Numbered from the stretch's first letter, positions 52,664 to 61,569 are shown. The stretch is DNA of 64,000 nucleotides from Zwartia vadi (GCF_030410375.1 NZ_JAUHHE010000005.1:151847-215846), one strand, 5' to 3'. The notes: generated from the sequence alone by a model not told the origin. Translations and numbers: made by a program.

Positions 52664-52723
52664 ATGAACAATTATCGCTTGCGATGTGTCTCTAACCTAA
52701 GCACCATAGGAGAATATATATAA
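52664..52723 (+). CDS. Possible 19-residue leader peptide before the Bug-protein gene
   Basis: ATG at 52664 is preceded at ideal distance by GAGGAGG (52655-52661), the best ribosome site in this region, and opens a 19-codon frame ending TAA at 52721-52723 (MNNYRLRCVSNLSTIGEYI). The Bug-protein ATG follows 17 bases later. It may couple translation or act as a leader; it may also be chance. Confidence 0.35.
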   Translation: MNNYRLRCVSNLSTIGEYI

Positions 52724-52740
52724 AAATCAAGGGACCAGAC

Positions 52741-53766
52741 ATGACACTCGCTACAGCTCGAACCAGACAATCAAAGCGTTCGACACTTAAAAAGATTTGC
52801 GCGACAACCGTTTTGAGCGCAGTATCAATGCTAGGAATTAGCGCTGGCGCGCAAGCTCAAGCCCAAGCCTATCCAAATAAACCTATCAGAGTGCTTGTGC
52901 CATTTGCACCTGGAGGCGTAGTGGATATCACTGCGCGTTTGTTGACTCAAAAAATGACTGAGCGCTTGGGCTGGAACTTTGTAGTGGAAAATCGCCCGGG
53001 CGGTAACGGCTTTATCGCTGTGAGTGCGGCCGCTAAGAGTGCTCCGGATGGCTACACACTGTTGATGGCGCACACAGGAGAGTTTGCAGGTAACCCTGCT
53101 TTATTTACAAATGTTCCTTATGAGCTTGAGCGTGACTTTACGCCCATCACGATGGTGAGCGATACACCTATGCTGCTCGTCGCCAATAGCAACACTCCAT
53201 ACAACTCAGTTAAGGAAGTGTTGGCGTACGCAAAACAAAATCCCGGGAAGCTCTCTTTTTCCTCACCAGGAAACGGGAGCGTGAATCATTTGGCGGGTGA
53301 GTGGTTGTGGGTGGATGGCGGGGTCAATGTTGTGCATATTCCATACAAAGGCGGTTCACCAGCGGTCGCTGCGGTAGCAAGTGGCGAGGTGCCCTTGGGT
53401 GTGGTTGCAATACCGGCAGTCATGCCGCATGTGAAGTCCGGTCGTGTCAAGGTACTGGGTTTAACAACCTCGAGTCAGTCTCAATATGATCCAAGCTGGC
53501 AGACAACCAAACAGTCCGGTTTGCCCAATGTCAACGCATCAAATTGGGTGGGTCTATTTGCTCCCAAGGGATTACCTAACGATGTCTTGAGCACATTGCA
53601 AAAGGCCGTCGTTGAAACTTTGCAGTCGCCCGATGTTCAAAAGAGATTCGCTGAAAATGGCGCGACAATTGGCGGGATGTCTTCCGCCGACTTTACGGCA
53701 CGCATTAAATCAGACGCACAAAAATATAAAGAAGTCGTAGAAAAAGCCAAAGTTACTGTCCAATAA
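52741..53766 (+). CDS. Bug/TctC-family tripartite tricarboxylate transporter substrate-binding protein
   Basis: A 341-residue periplasmic protein. The basic N-terminus and hydrophobic helix end near GAQAQAQA, after which the mature protein starts YPNKPIRVLVPFAPGGVVD, the typical Bug beginning. The VVENRPGGNG and DGYTLLMAH segments are also diagnostic. Bug proteins bind small carboxylates, amides or aromatic acids. No TctA/TctB genes are adjacent, as is usual in Alcaligenaceae. Its location next to the LysR gene and the hydroxylase operon suggests it binds that pathway's substrate. Confidence 0.93.
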   Translation: MTLATARTRQSKRSTLKKICATTVLSAVSMLGISAGAQAQAQAYPNKPIRVLVPFAPGGVVDITARLLTQKMTERLGWNFVVENRPGGNGFIAVSAAAKSAPDGYTLLMAHTGEFAGNPALFTNVPYELERDFTPITMVSDTPMLLVANSNTPYNSVKEVLAYAKQNPGKLSFSSPGNGSVNHLAGEWLWVDGGVNVVHIPYKGGSPAVAAVASGEVPLGVVAIPAVMPHVKSGRVKVLGLTTSSQSQYDPSWQTTKQSGLPNVNASNWVGLFAPKGLPNDVLSTLQKAVVETLQSPDVQKRFAENGATIGGMSSADFTARIKSDAQKYKEVVEKAKVTVQ

Positions 53767-53801
53767 AAAAGACCTGAAGCTCGGTTCGTGTTTCTGATTG
53801 A

Positions 53802-54695
53802 TCAGCAAGACGGACCGAACTTGGACTGAAGCCACTCTCTGAAGATTTTAACTTTAGTGATCTCGGTTTTTTCTTTGCGACAGGAGATATGGTATCCCGT
53901 ATCCAATGGCAAGCGTATATTGAACGGCTCAACAAGTCTGCCGGCATCAAGTTCTTTTTGAACGAGTTGATCACGTCCGAGGCAAACGCCGAGTCCGTGG
54001 ATTGCCGCCTCAATGGATAGTAGCAGTCCGTCGAAACAGATTTCCTTTTTAAAGGGAATTTTCTGTGGGCTGGCGTGCTTAAGCCAACTTGGCCAGTCAT
54101 CCTCTATCAAGGGCGACAAGGACCTGAGGATTGTATGTTCACTTAGGTCGCTAGGCTGGCTGAGATTGCTGTTCCCAAGATAGGATGGGCTACAGACTGG
54201 AAAAACAATGTCATTGGATAGTTCAAAGACATCAAGCTCTGGCGTGGTGTTAATCCCATACCAAATGCCGATATCAAAATCGTAATGCACTGCTTTTTCA
54301 GCTGCGTTGACAGGTGTCAGTCGGATGTCGATATCGGGATACGAACTACAGAATTCAGGTAAGGCAGGTAATAGGCATTGAACGGCAAAGGCCGTCAAAC
54401 AATTGATATGAAGGGTATTAGCTCCCTTGTTAGAGACACGGTCGGAGGCTCGCGCAATCAAGCCCAGTGCCGGACGAATTGTTTCCAAATAGTCGGACCC
54501 TACGGATGTCATCGTAATCGTATTTTGACGACGTTCAAAAAGCTGTACGCCCAGCAGACGCTCAAGTTCTTTGATCTGATGACTGATCGCTGTTTGAGTC
54601 AGATGAAGTTCGTGCGCAGCGCGAGTGAAACTCAAATGTCTGGCTGTTGCTTCAAAAGCGCGTAGTGCATTGAGCGTCGGAAAGTGCTTGGGCAT
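53802..54695 (-). CDS. LysR-family transcriptional regulator (GcvA-like)
   Basis: A 297-residue regulator. The N-terminal winged helix (LNALRAFEATARHLSFTRAA, then LTQTAISHQIKELE) is GcvA-like, and the effector-binding domain spans about 90-295. ATG at 54695 fits the family start; a GTG at 54710 is possible. It is transcribed away from the operon beginning at 54846, the classical layout in which a LysR protein controls its divergent neighbour in response to a pathway metabolite. Confidence 0.9.
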   Translation of the reverse strand: MPKHFPTLNALRAFEATARHLSFTRAAHELHLTQTAISHQIKELERLLGVQLFERRQNTITMTSVGSDYLETIRPALGLIARASDRVSNKGANTLHINCLTAFAVQCLLPALPEFCSSYPDIDIRLTPVNAAEKAVHYDFDIGIWYGINTTPELDVFELSNDIVFPVCSPSYLGNSNLSQPSDLSEHTILRSLSPLIEDDWPSWLKHASPQKIPFKKEICFDGLLLSIEAAIHGLGVCLGRDQLVQKELDAGRLVEPFNIRLPLDTGYHISCRKEKTEITKVKIFREWLQSKFGPSC

Positions 54696-54845
54696 CGATG
54701 ATTCATTCACAAAAAGTCAGTTGGTCAGGCGAATGAAATTTACTCATGGCAGGCTCAAAGATTGTCGTTTGCGGGACGTATCTGCTTGTAGGAACATATC
54801 CAACTACATCCGACTTTCATCCATCAAATTTTTAATATAGTAAAT

Positions 54846-55664
54846 ATGACTGAGCCATTGCTAAGTAACTTTCAGCTGGATAAAGATACATCCCTAAAGT
54901 ATCAGCGTTTTGATCGCGGGACAAGTACTGAAATTTGTGTGTTGCTTGTGCATTCTCTGGCAATGGATCACCGTTTCTGGAAACTTGTCGCTCCAAATAT
55001 TGCCGGGCACGTGAGTGTCATCGCGGTAGATGTGCGTGGGCATGGTCAGTCCTCAAAGCCGGAGGGCCCATATTCAATCGCGCTCTTTGCGCAAGATCTC
55101 AAGAGACTGACTGATCACCTGGGTTTTAAAAAAATAATTGTATGTGGCGCCTCAATGGGGGGCTGTATTGCATTGCAATATGCGACGAGTTTCCCTGATG
55201 TGACATCGGGACTGTGTTTGATAGACACGACGGCCTGGTATGGTCCGAGTGCTCCTAAAGATTGGGCTGAGAGAGCGGATAAAGCCGTCAATTATGGCTT
55301 GAAAAGCTTGGTTGAGTTTCAAAAAACCAGGTGGTTTAGTGAAAAATTCCGAAACGAACATACTGAAATCGTTGATCAGTGTATTGAAATTTTCCTTGAA
55401 AATGACATCAACGCTTATGCGGCGACTTGTCTAGCAATGGGAAATTTCGACGGACGCTCAGGAATGTCTGGCCTGCATATCCCGACACAGATTGTCGTTG
55501 GCGAGGAGGACTATGCGGCCCCGGTCGCCATGGCAGAGCTGCTACACCAAGGGATAAAAGGATCAATCCTGACAATCATTCCCGCCTCGCGACATCTCAC
55601 CCCGCTGGAAAATCCCGAAATCATTTGTTCGGCGATCGAAAACCTCATTCAAGCCTCGCGTTAA
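54846..55664 (+). CDS. Alpha/beta hydrolase (3-oxoadipate enol-lactonase-like)
   Basis: A 272-residue cytoplasmic hydrolase with oxyanion segment VHSLAMDHRFW, DVRGHGQSSKP, nucleophile Ser in VCGASMGGCIAL, an acid in VVGEEDYAAP and His in ASRHLTPLE. The layout resembles PcaD-type enol-lactonases and related C-C or ester hydrolases. First gene of the operon opposite the LysR regulator, so it probably acts on a ring-cleavage or lactone intermediate; the substrate is not known. Confidence 0.82.
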   Translation: MTEPLLSNFQLDKDTSLKYQRFDRGTSTEICVLLVHSLAMDHRFWKLVAPNIAGHVSVIAVDVRGHGQSSKPEGPYSIALFAQDLKRLTDHLGFKKIIVCGASMGGCIALQYATSFPDVTSGLCLIDTTAWYGPSAPKDWAERADKAVNYGLKSLVEFQKTRWFSEKFRNEHTEIVDQCIEIFLENDINAYAATCLAMGNFDGRSGMSGLHIPTQIVVGEEDYAAPVAMAELLHQGIKGSILTIIPASRHLTPLENPEIICSAIENLIQASR

Positions 55665-55678
55665 AGGAAAGAATTGTC

Positions 55679-56566
55679 ATGGCTCCATTTGAATATGTGG
55701 TTGCACAGACTTTTGAGCAAGCTGTCGGTTTGCTAGATCCGGATGATCCGAATGTTCGTCCTGTGGGTGGTGGTACGGCGATCATGTTAATGATGAAAGC
55801 CGGCGTGATGCGGCCAACAAAACTGATCAGTTTGCATCGGATCGCAGGTAAACAACGTGAAATCAAGGTCAATGCTGCAGGCGAATTAGTCATTGGCTCA
55901 TTGACGCGATTGACAGAACTGGAACATTCGGCCGTTGTTGCAAAAGGTTGGCCTATCCTGACTAGAGCGTTTCGGGCGTTATCGAATCCACGCGTTAGAA
56001 ACGTTGCAACGATTGGTGGCAATCTGGCTCATGGCGATCCTCACATGGATCTTCCTCCCGTATTAAGCGTCCTGAACGCCAGGCTGATTGCGACCAGTTC
56101 GCGGGGGTCGCGTGAAATCGCTGTAGACACTCTGTGCACGGGCTATTACGAGACTGTGCTGAAAACTGACGAACTGATCTCAGAAATAATCATTCCTCCT
56201 ATGGGGGAACAGCTTTCTGCATATATGAAGGTCACCACTCGCGTGACGCATGATTGGCCGGCTCTTGGTATCGGCGTGAGTCTGAAGGCTCAAGGGGACA
56301 CAATCAGTCAAATACGTCTGATTGTCGGTGCAGCGACAGATCGCCCGACTCGCCTAAGTCACGCGGAGGAAATGTTGAAAGGTAAAAAAATCAACGATCA
56401 GTTGCTCGCACAAGCAGGTATTGAGGCGGCTCACAGCTTGGATATTGCAGATGATACGCACGGATCTTCGTCTTACAAAAAACATCTCATTAGCGTGTAC
56501 GTCGGGCGTGTCATTCATGCTGCCATGAATGTTCAAGGTGCGGGGAGCGATCATGCAGACCACTGA
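55679..56566 (+). CDS. Molybdenum hydroxylase FAD-binding (medium) subunit
   Basis: A 295-residue subunit of the xanthine dehydrogenase/CO dehydrogenase class. FAD-binding segments are RPVGGGTAIMLMMK and TIGGNLAHGDPHMDL. It has only one cysteine, so it lacks the extra 4Fe-4S cluster of 4-hydroxybenzoyl-CoA reductase. The ATG at 55679 has an AAAGGAAAG ribosome site; the open frame extends upstream into the hydrolase gene but this is not coding. It overlaps the large-subunit gene by 14 bases. Confidence 0.9.
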   Translation: MAPFEYVVAQTFEQAVGLLDPDDPNVRPVGGGTAIMLMMKAGVMRPTKLISLHRIAGKQREIKVNAAGELVIGSLTRLTELEHSAVVAKGWPILTRAFRALSNPRVRNVATIGGNLAHGDPHMDLPPVLSVLNARLIATSSRGSREIAVDTLCTGYYETVLKTDELISEIIIPPMGEQLSAYMKVTTRVTHDWPALGIGVSLKAQGDTISQIRLIVGAATDRPTRLSHAEEMLKGKKINDQLLAQAGIEAAHSLDIADDTHGSSSYKKHLISVYVGRVIHAAMNVQGAGSDHADH

Positions 56567-58862
56567 GCATAAGAATACTAATCTTAAGCATGTTACACAC
56601 GGAACAGATCGACTTGAGGGACAGTCAAAAGTCACTGGTCGTGTTGAATATATTCATAATTTAACGCTACCGAATATGTTGCAGGTAAAAATTCTGCGCA
56701 GTAGCGTTGCGCATGCAAAGATCATCTCAATTGATACATCGGTTGCAGTGCAATTGCCGGGCGTTTATGCAGTGATTACTGCTGAGGATATATGCAAGAT
56801 TATTCCTGATCCCTATTATGGTCCCGCATTCCATGATCAACCAATCTTGGCGATCGGAAAGGTCCATTATGTTGGAGAGCCTGTGGCGGTCGTGCTTGCT
56901 GAAGATATTCATATCGCCGAGGAAGCATTGCATTTGATTGAGGTGGAATACGAGGAGTTACCTGCTGTTTTTGATGAAATCGAAGCCGCGCGATCGGAAG
57001 TGGTTGTCCATGAGCAGCTTAAGCCTGCAGGAACCTTCCCTGATCTCAAGCACATAGCTGGCAAACGCAATACAAATATCGCGCTTGATTTTCAATTACG
57101 TTGCGGAGATGTTGAGCAGGCGTTTGAAAAAGCTGAGCATGTTTTTGAGCATACTTTTAAAACACAGCAATTGATGCATACGCCGTTAGAGCCGATGGTC
57201 TCAGTTGGCGAGTTGACCGATACGGGTCTGACAATACATTCAGCGACACAAAGTCCTTCGTTTGTGCGGATTGAAATCGCTCGATTGTTAGGATGGCAAG
57301 AAAATCGGGTCAGGGTAAAGACCGCCTTTTTGGGTGGAGGCTTTGGAGCCAAACTCTACATCAAGCTTGAGGCCTTAGCGGCTGCGCTTACCTTGATTGT
57401 CAAGCGACCTGTGCGCGTCGCCATCAGCATGGAAGAGCAGTTCTATACGATCACAAAACACGCTACGTCATTCAATATCAAGACAGCCGTTTCAAAGGAA
57501 GGTCGTATTCTTGGTCGAAAATGTGAGGTTTGGTGGAACGGAGGCGCTTATGCAGATATCGGTCCACGCGTTTCCCAAAAATCGGGCTTTACGTCCTCGG
57601 GACCATATGACATCGAGAATGTGGCGATCGACTCTTATCAGGTCTATACAAATTTACCGCCGGCAGGAGCGTTCAGAGGCTTTGGTATTCCTCAGCTTGT
57701 TTGGGCCTACGAGAGTCAGGCCGACATTATCGCTCGGACATTAAAGATTGATCCTGTGCAGTTTCGCCGAATGAATCTTTTGAAAGAAGGCGTTGCCCAT
57801 CCCACTGGCACTATCATGAAAGATGCGGCCCTGCTTCAGGTCCTCGATGAAACAGCCGCACGCATGAAATGGGATCAACCCTTTAACCGAGGTACGGAAA
57901 AACTCAAGAGAGGTCGAGGAATCAGTATCGGTTTTAAGGCTCTCGTCGCACCGACGACTTCAATGGCTGTGGTTAGTTTGGCCGCGGATGGGAGCTGTTT
58001 CGTCTATTCAAGCACCGTGGATATGGGTCAGGGTTCTGATACGCTGCTTGCGATGATCGCGGCCGAAGAGCTTGGGTTGGAGCCAAAAGATGTGAGAGTG
58101 ATTCATCCGGATACGGATGTGACGCCCTATGACATGGCGACCTTAGGTTCGAGATCGACTTTTCATATGGGACATGCGGTCAGACTCGCTACCAAAGAAG
58201 TCGTAGAAAAATTGCGTGTTCTGGCTGAGTCTCTAGGTGTATCCGCGGATCAAACGCTCAGCCCAAGGCAGCTGCTGTTGAAAAAATATGGGATGCAGGC
58301 CGGTAATATTGTCGGGGTTGGGTCGTTTGTGCCTGATTACATCTCGCCTGACAAATCGACAGGACAGTCTACCAACATTACGCCTAACTGGATGATAGGT
58401 GCCACAGGTGTCGAAGTAGAAGTTGATGTGGATACTGGAAAATTCAAAATTCTGCATATGGAAAACGTGGTGGATTGCGGTACACCTCTCAATCCAAAGG
58501 TTGTTGCTTCGCAATTAACAGGTGCAGCAATCATGCAGCTTGGTGCAGTCCTCTATGAGGAAATGGTATTTGACGAAATCGGTCAATTGAGAAATGCCTC
58601 ATTTTCTGAATACAAAATTCCTGGCATTCACGATGCTCCATTGGTGATGACTTCGCATGCAGTGGACTCCGTTCAGCACAACGGACCCTATGGCGCAAAA
58701 GGTGTGGGTGAAAGTAGCGCCTTCGGTGTGGCTTCTGCCATTGCGGAGGCTATTGAAGATGCTGTTGGAGTCAGACTCACCACCTTACCGATGAAATATG
58801 AGCAGATTTGTCGAGCGATCCATCAAAACGTCAACGGCAACTTCTTTCAATCAGACAAGTGA
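56553..58862 (+). CDS. Molybdenum hydroxylase molybdopterin-binding (large) subunit
   Basis: A 769-residue cytoplasmic catalytic subunit with no signal peptide. Key motifs are FLGGGFGAKL, PPAGAFRGFG and GVGESS, which holds the catalytic Glu720. The AYRCSFR active-site loop of true CO dehydrogenase is absent; GAFRGFG instead places it with xanthine dehydrogenase-like hydroxylases acting on aromatic or N-heterocyclic carbon, or with 4-hydroxybenzoyl-CoA-reductase-like enzymes. GGGGAG precedes ATG 56553. The Fe-S subunit starts on its stop (TGATG). Confidence 0.92.
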   Translation: MQTTEHKNTNLKHVTHGTDRLEGQSKVTGRVEYIHNLTLPNMLQVKILRSSVAHAKIISIDTSVAVQLPGVYAVITAEDICKIIPDPYYGPAFHDQPILAIGKVHYVGEPVAVVLAEDIHIAEEALHLIEVEYEELPAVFDEIEAARSEVVVHEQLKPAGTFPDLKHIAGKRNTNIALDFQLRCGDVEQAFEKAEHVFEHTFKTQQLMHTPLEPMVSVGELTDTGLTIHSATQSPSFVRIEIARLLGWQENRVRVKTAFLGGGFGAKLYIKLEALAAALTLIVKRPVRVAISMEEQFYTITKHATSFNIKTAVSKEGRILGRKCEVWWNGGAYADIGPRVSQKSGFTSSGPYDIENVAIDSYQVYTNLPPAGAFRGFGIPQLVWAYESQADIIARTLKIDPVQFRRMNLLKEGVAHPTGTIMKDAALLQVLDETAARMKWDQPFNRGTEKLKRGRGISIGFKALVAPTTSMAVVSLAADGSCFVYSSTVDMGQGSDTLLAMIAAEELGLEPKDVRVIHPDTDVTPYDMATLGSRSTFHMGHAVRLATKEVVEKLRVLAESLGVSADQTLSPRQLLLKKYGMQAGNIVGVGSFVPDYISPDKSTGQSTNITPNWMIGATGVEVEVDVDTGKFKILHMENVVDCGTPLNPKVVASQLTGAAIMQLGAVLYEEMVFDEIGQLRNASFSEYKIPGIHDAPLVMTSHAVDSVQHNGPYGAKGVGESSAFGVASAIAEAIEDAVGVRLTTLPMKYEQICRAIHQNVNGNFFQSDK

Positions 58863-59365
58863 TGATTATGGCGACGATACAAATCAGTTTTAAGTTAAAT
58901 GGAAAACCTGTTCACGTCACAACTCACAGTCATTTGAGCGCATTGGAGTTGCTACGTTCGGATTTCTTTTTATATGGTGCCCGTGAGAGCTGTGCCCAGG
59001 GACTTTGTGGTTGCTGCACGATTGTGGTGGATGGACAAACAGTCAGTGGTTGTTTGACCCTGGCTGCAGCGTTGGACGGCTGCGATGTTGTCACGATAGA
59101 AAGTCTCGACGCTAATGGACAGCTTGATCCCGTGCAGCAGGCTTTTCTTGAGAGTGGAGCATTTCAATGCGGTTTTTGTACGCCAGGATTTATATTGATG
59201 AGCAAAGAATTGCTCTCTTTAAATCCTGATCCATCTGAGGCGGAGATCAAAAACTATTTATCGGGAAATTTGTGCCGATGCGCTGCCTACCCGGAGATTA
59301 TTCAAGCGGTCCGTTTGGCAGGTCAACGTATCCGCAGTGCTCAACAGCTAAAGCAAGGGAGTTAA
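58862..59365 (+). CDS. Molybdenum hydroxylase 2Fe-2S (small) subunit
   Basis: A 167-residue protein with two [2Fe-2S] domains: CAQGLCGCC plus Cys in SGCLTL for the first, and CGFC with CRCAAY for the second. It links the molybdenum site to the FAD subunit. ATG at 58862 overlaps the previous stop; ATG at 58868 would remove two residues. The order medium-large-small differs from the medium-small-large of CO dehydrogenase operons. Confidence 0.93.
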   Translation: MIMATIQISFKLNGKPVHVTTHSHLSALELLRSDFFLYGARESCAQGLCGCCTIVVDGQTVSGCLTLAAALDGCDVVTIESLDANGQLDPVQQAFLESGAFQCGFCTPGFILMSKELLSLNPDPSEAEIKNYLSGNLCRCAAYPEIIQAVRLAGQRIRSAQQLKQGS

Positions 59366-59368
59366 AAA

Positions 59369-59932
59369 GTGGAGTTAATTGGTGAGCAAGTCATCGCCCT
59401 GCCTCGTGAGAGCGTTTGGAAAGCACTGAATGATCCCAGCGTGCTGAGGGAGTGCGTGCCAGGGTGTGAATCGTTTGATTCAGTTGGAGACAATCAGTAT
59501 AAGGTTGTCATGCAGGTGGCTGTCGGTCCGATCAGGTCTAAGTTCGCTGGTAAGCTGTTGCTGTCAGAGATTAATGCGCCTGAGTCATACAAAATCAGTT
59601 TTGAAGGTTCGGGTGGAGTAGCCGGGTCTGGTAAAGGACATGCTGTTGTGAGCCTTGAAGTTATGGGTCAGCAGACTAGATTAAGATATTCTGTTCAGGC
59701 ACAGGTCGGCGGTCGTCTTGCTCAGGTTGGCGCACGTTTAATTGATGGCGTGGCTAAACGCATGGCAGATATGTTTTTTGAAAAATTTAAAGAACGTGTG
59801 ACTCTACTTGCCGATGGTGGTGGTCAGCCGGATTCCTCAGGTGCTGAGGCGCCTTCTGCGTTTAAAGGAAAGTGGATTGTTTTGGCTGCGATTGCAGTCA
59901 TTGCCACTATTGTTTATTTTGTGACTCGTTAA
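59369..59932 (+). CDS. CoxG-like SRPBCC protein with C-terminal membrane anchor
   Basis: A 187-residue protein. Residues 1-145 match the CoxG/CO-dehydrogenase subunit G family (start ELIGEQVIALPRESVWKALNDPSVLRECVPGCESF). A C-terminal hydrophobic helix (KWIVLAAIAVIATIVYFVTR) would tether it to the inner membrane. In CO oxidisers, CoxG helps dock the molybdenum enzyme to the membrane, so a similar role for this hydroxylase is likely. Start GTG at 59369, three bases after the small-subunit stop, with AAGGGAG upstream. Confidence 0.87.
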   Translation: MELIGEQVIALPRESVWKALNDPSVLRECVPGCESFDSVGDNQYKVVMQVAVGPIRSKFAGKLLLSEINAPESYKISFEGSGGVAGSGKGHAVVSLEVMGQQTRLRYSVQAQVGGRLAQVGARLIDGVAKRMADMFFEKFKERVTLLADGGGQPDSSGAEAPSAFKGKWIVLAAIAVIATIVYFVTR

Positions 59933-59961
59933 GCTACCAAGATTTTAAAAAAGGAATAAGA

Positions 59962-60336
59962 ATGAAATTGATCCTCTCACCTCACACTCCCGCACCTGCT
60001 GGTCACTATAGTCATGCCGTCGAGTCAGGAGGCTTGATCTTTGTTTCTGGAGTGTTGCCTGGAAAGCCTGCGGAAGGGGAGGTCGATAGTTTTGAGCGTC
60101 AGGTTCGCGCCTCATTCAAACACTGTTCAAATATTTTAAAAGCTACAAACAATACGCTCAATGACGTGGTCCAGTGCACAGCATACATTGTGGGTGTGTC
60201 CAACTGGCCAGAGTTCAACGCGATCTATGCAGACATTTTCGGCGACCACAAACCTGCTCGCGCAGTGGTACCTGTTTCCGAGCTCCACTACGGGTTTATG
60301 GTTGAAATCCAACTGGTTGTTGAGAAAAAAGTATAA
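59962..60336 (+). CDS. RidA-family reactive enamine/imine deaminase
   Basis: A 124-residue member of the YjgF/YER057c/RidA family, with the ATG preceded by AAGGAA. The conserved Arg of active RidA proteins is in KPARAVVPV, and the C-terminal MVEIQLVV carries the conserved Glu, so hydrolysis of enamines or imines is plausible. In catabolic operons RidA relatives often deaminate aminoacrylate- or aminomuconate-like intermediates. Its presence hints that the substrate of this operon contains nitrogen. Confidence 0.87.
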   Translation: MKLILSPHTPAPAGHYSHAVESGGLIFVSGVLPGKPAEGEVDSFERQVRASFKHCSNILKATNNTLNDVVQCTAYIVGVSNWPEFNAIYADIFGDHKPARAVVPVSELHYGFMVEIQLVVEKKV

Positions 60337-60382
60337 ATTTATGGTTCAAGATCAATAATCAGTCAAATTTAAGAGGATCCAT

Positions 60383-61546
60383 ATGAAGATCGTTAAAGTC
60401 GTTCCTTGGCATGTGGGTCAGTTCATGTTCGTCCGGGTTGAGACGGACGAGGGGATTACTGGCTTTGGCGAGGCAGGCACTTGGGGGCATATCGAAGCTG
60501 CTGGGGCGTGCATTAAGAGATTTGCCGAGTACCTAGAGGGTAAGGATCCCTATCCGATCGAGCATCACTGGAATGTGATGCATCGCTTCAGCTATTTTCA
60601 AGGTTTAGCAGAAAATGCCGCGATATCTGCCATTGATATGGCACTTTGGGATATCAAAGGAAAGGCTTTAAATGTGCCGATCTATGAATTGCTAGGCGGG
60701 GCTGCGCGGACTAAAGCGCGTATTTACGGTCATATCTACGAGAGCACGATCGAAAAGATGTTGGTAGAGTGTGAGGTAAAAATGAATGCCGGCTTTACCG
60801 CCTTTGGCCACCTCAATCCTTTCTTGGACGAGGGGAACGATAAGGTCTACTTCAAAACGCACATTAAGAAAATGCGGGACGCAATCGAGAACACTGAGCG
60901 CATGCGCGAAGTGGTAGGCGATCGTGTTGATTTACTGCTGGAGATCCATCGGCGCTTGACACCAGCCGAAGCCATTGTTTTCGCACGAGGGATTGAACAT
61001 ACACATCCGATGTTTATCGAGGATCCTATTCGTCCTGAGAGTAATGATGCGATGGCTCGTGTCGCAGAAAAAATTCATGTTCCGATTGCGACTGGCGAGC
61101 GTTTCTCCAACATTTATGAGTTTCAAATGCTGATGGCCAGAGGTGGCGTCGAATATGCGCGAGTCGATTTGTGCCTCTGCGGCGGTATTACAGGCGCGAA
61201 AAAGGTCGCTGCGATCGCAGAGGCACACCAAGTGCAGGTGGTTCCACACAATCCATTGTCACCAATCGGTTTAGCCGCGTGTCTACAGCTTGCCGCGGCC
61301 ATTCCAAACTTTGCTATTCAAGAATACGCGACAGGGTTCGAGTCTGGAACTTTTGAATCGCTGCCGATTCATCTGGGCAGTAATGTGGTCGACAAGGTGC
61401 CCCTGCCAAAAGACGGTTTTGTGGATATTCCAAATGGTCCCGGTCTGGGCATGAATATTTTGCCGGACGCCGATAAAATCAGACCTCCTCTCGTGAAACC
61501 TATTTCAATGCGTCCGCATTTTGACGGTTTCATTGTTGATCAGTAA
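60383..61546 (+). CDS. Enolase-superfamily enzyme (mandelate racemase/sugar-acid dehydratase-like)
   Basis: A 387-residue protein with an N-terminal capping domain (VRVETDEGITGFGEAG) and a C-terminal modified TIM barrel. Likely metal ligands are Glu in LLLEIHRR, Glu in MFIEDPIRP and Glu in IATGERF; candidate catalytic His residues are in EIH and in VVPHNPLSPIG. The E-x-H and H-x-P-L-x-P patterns resemble galactonate/mannonate dehydratases more than mandelate racemase. The last gene of the operon; the true substrate may be a hydroxyacid made by the upstream enzymes. Confidence 0.8.
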   Translation: MKIVKVVPWHVGQFMFVRVETDEGITGFGEAGTWGHIEAAGACIKRFAEYLEGKDPYPIEHHWNVMHRFSYFQGLAENAAISAIDMALWDIKGKALNVPIYELLGGAARTKARIYGHIYESTIEKMLVECEVKMNAGFTAFGHLNPFLDEGNDKVYFKTHIKKMRDAIENTERMREVVGDRVDLLLEIHRRLTPAEAIVFARGIEHTHPMFIEDPIRPESNDAMARVAEKIHVPIATGERFSNIYEFQMLMARGGVEYARVDLCLCGGITGAKKVAAIAEAHQVQVVPHNPLSPIGLAACLQLAAAIPNFAIQEYATGFESGTFESLPIHLGSNVVDKVPLPKDGFVDIPNGPGLGMNILPDADKIRPPLVKPISMRPHFDGFIVDQ

Positions 61547-61569
61547 TCTTTGGTATTCAGCGAAACGAG

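Noticed and set aside
55427..55678. Upstream extension of the FAD-subunit frame
   Set aside because: The added residues are Arg/Ser-rich noise inside the hydrolase gene; the ATG at 55679 has a good ribosome site and begins the conserved fold.
54846..59932. Operon as an aerobic CO dehydrogenase (coxMSL-G)
   Set aside because: The large subunit has GAFRGFG in place of the AYRCSFR loop, the subunit order is M-L-S, and no other cox accessory genes are present.
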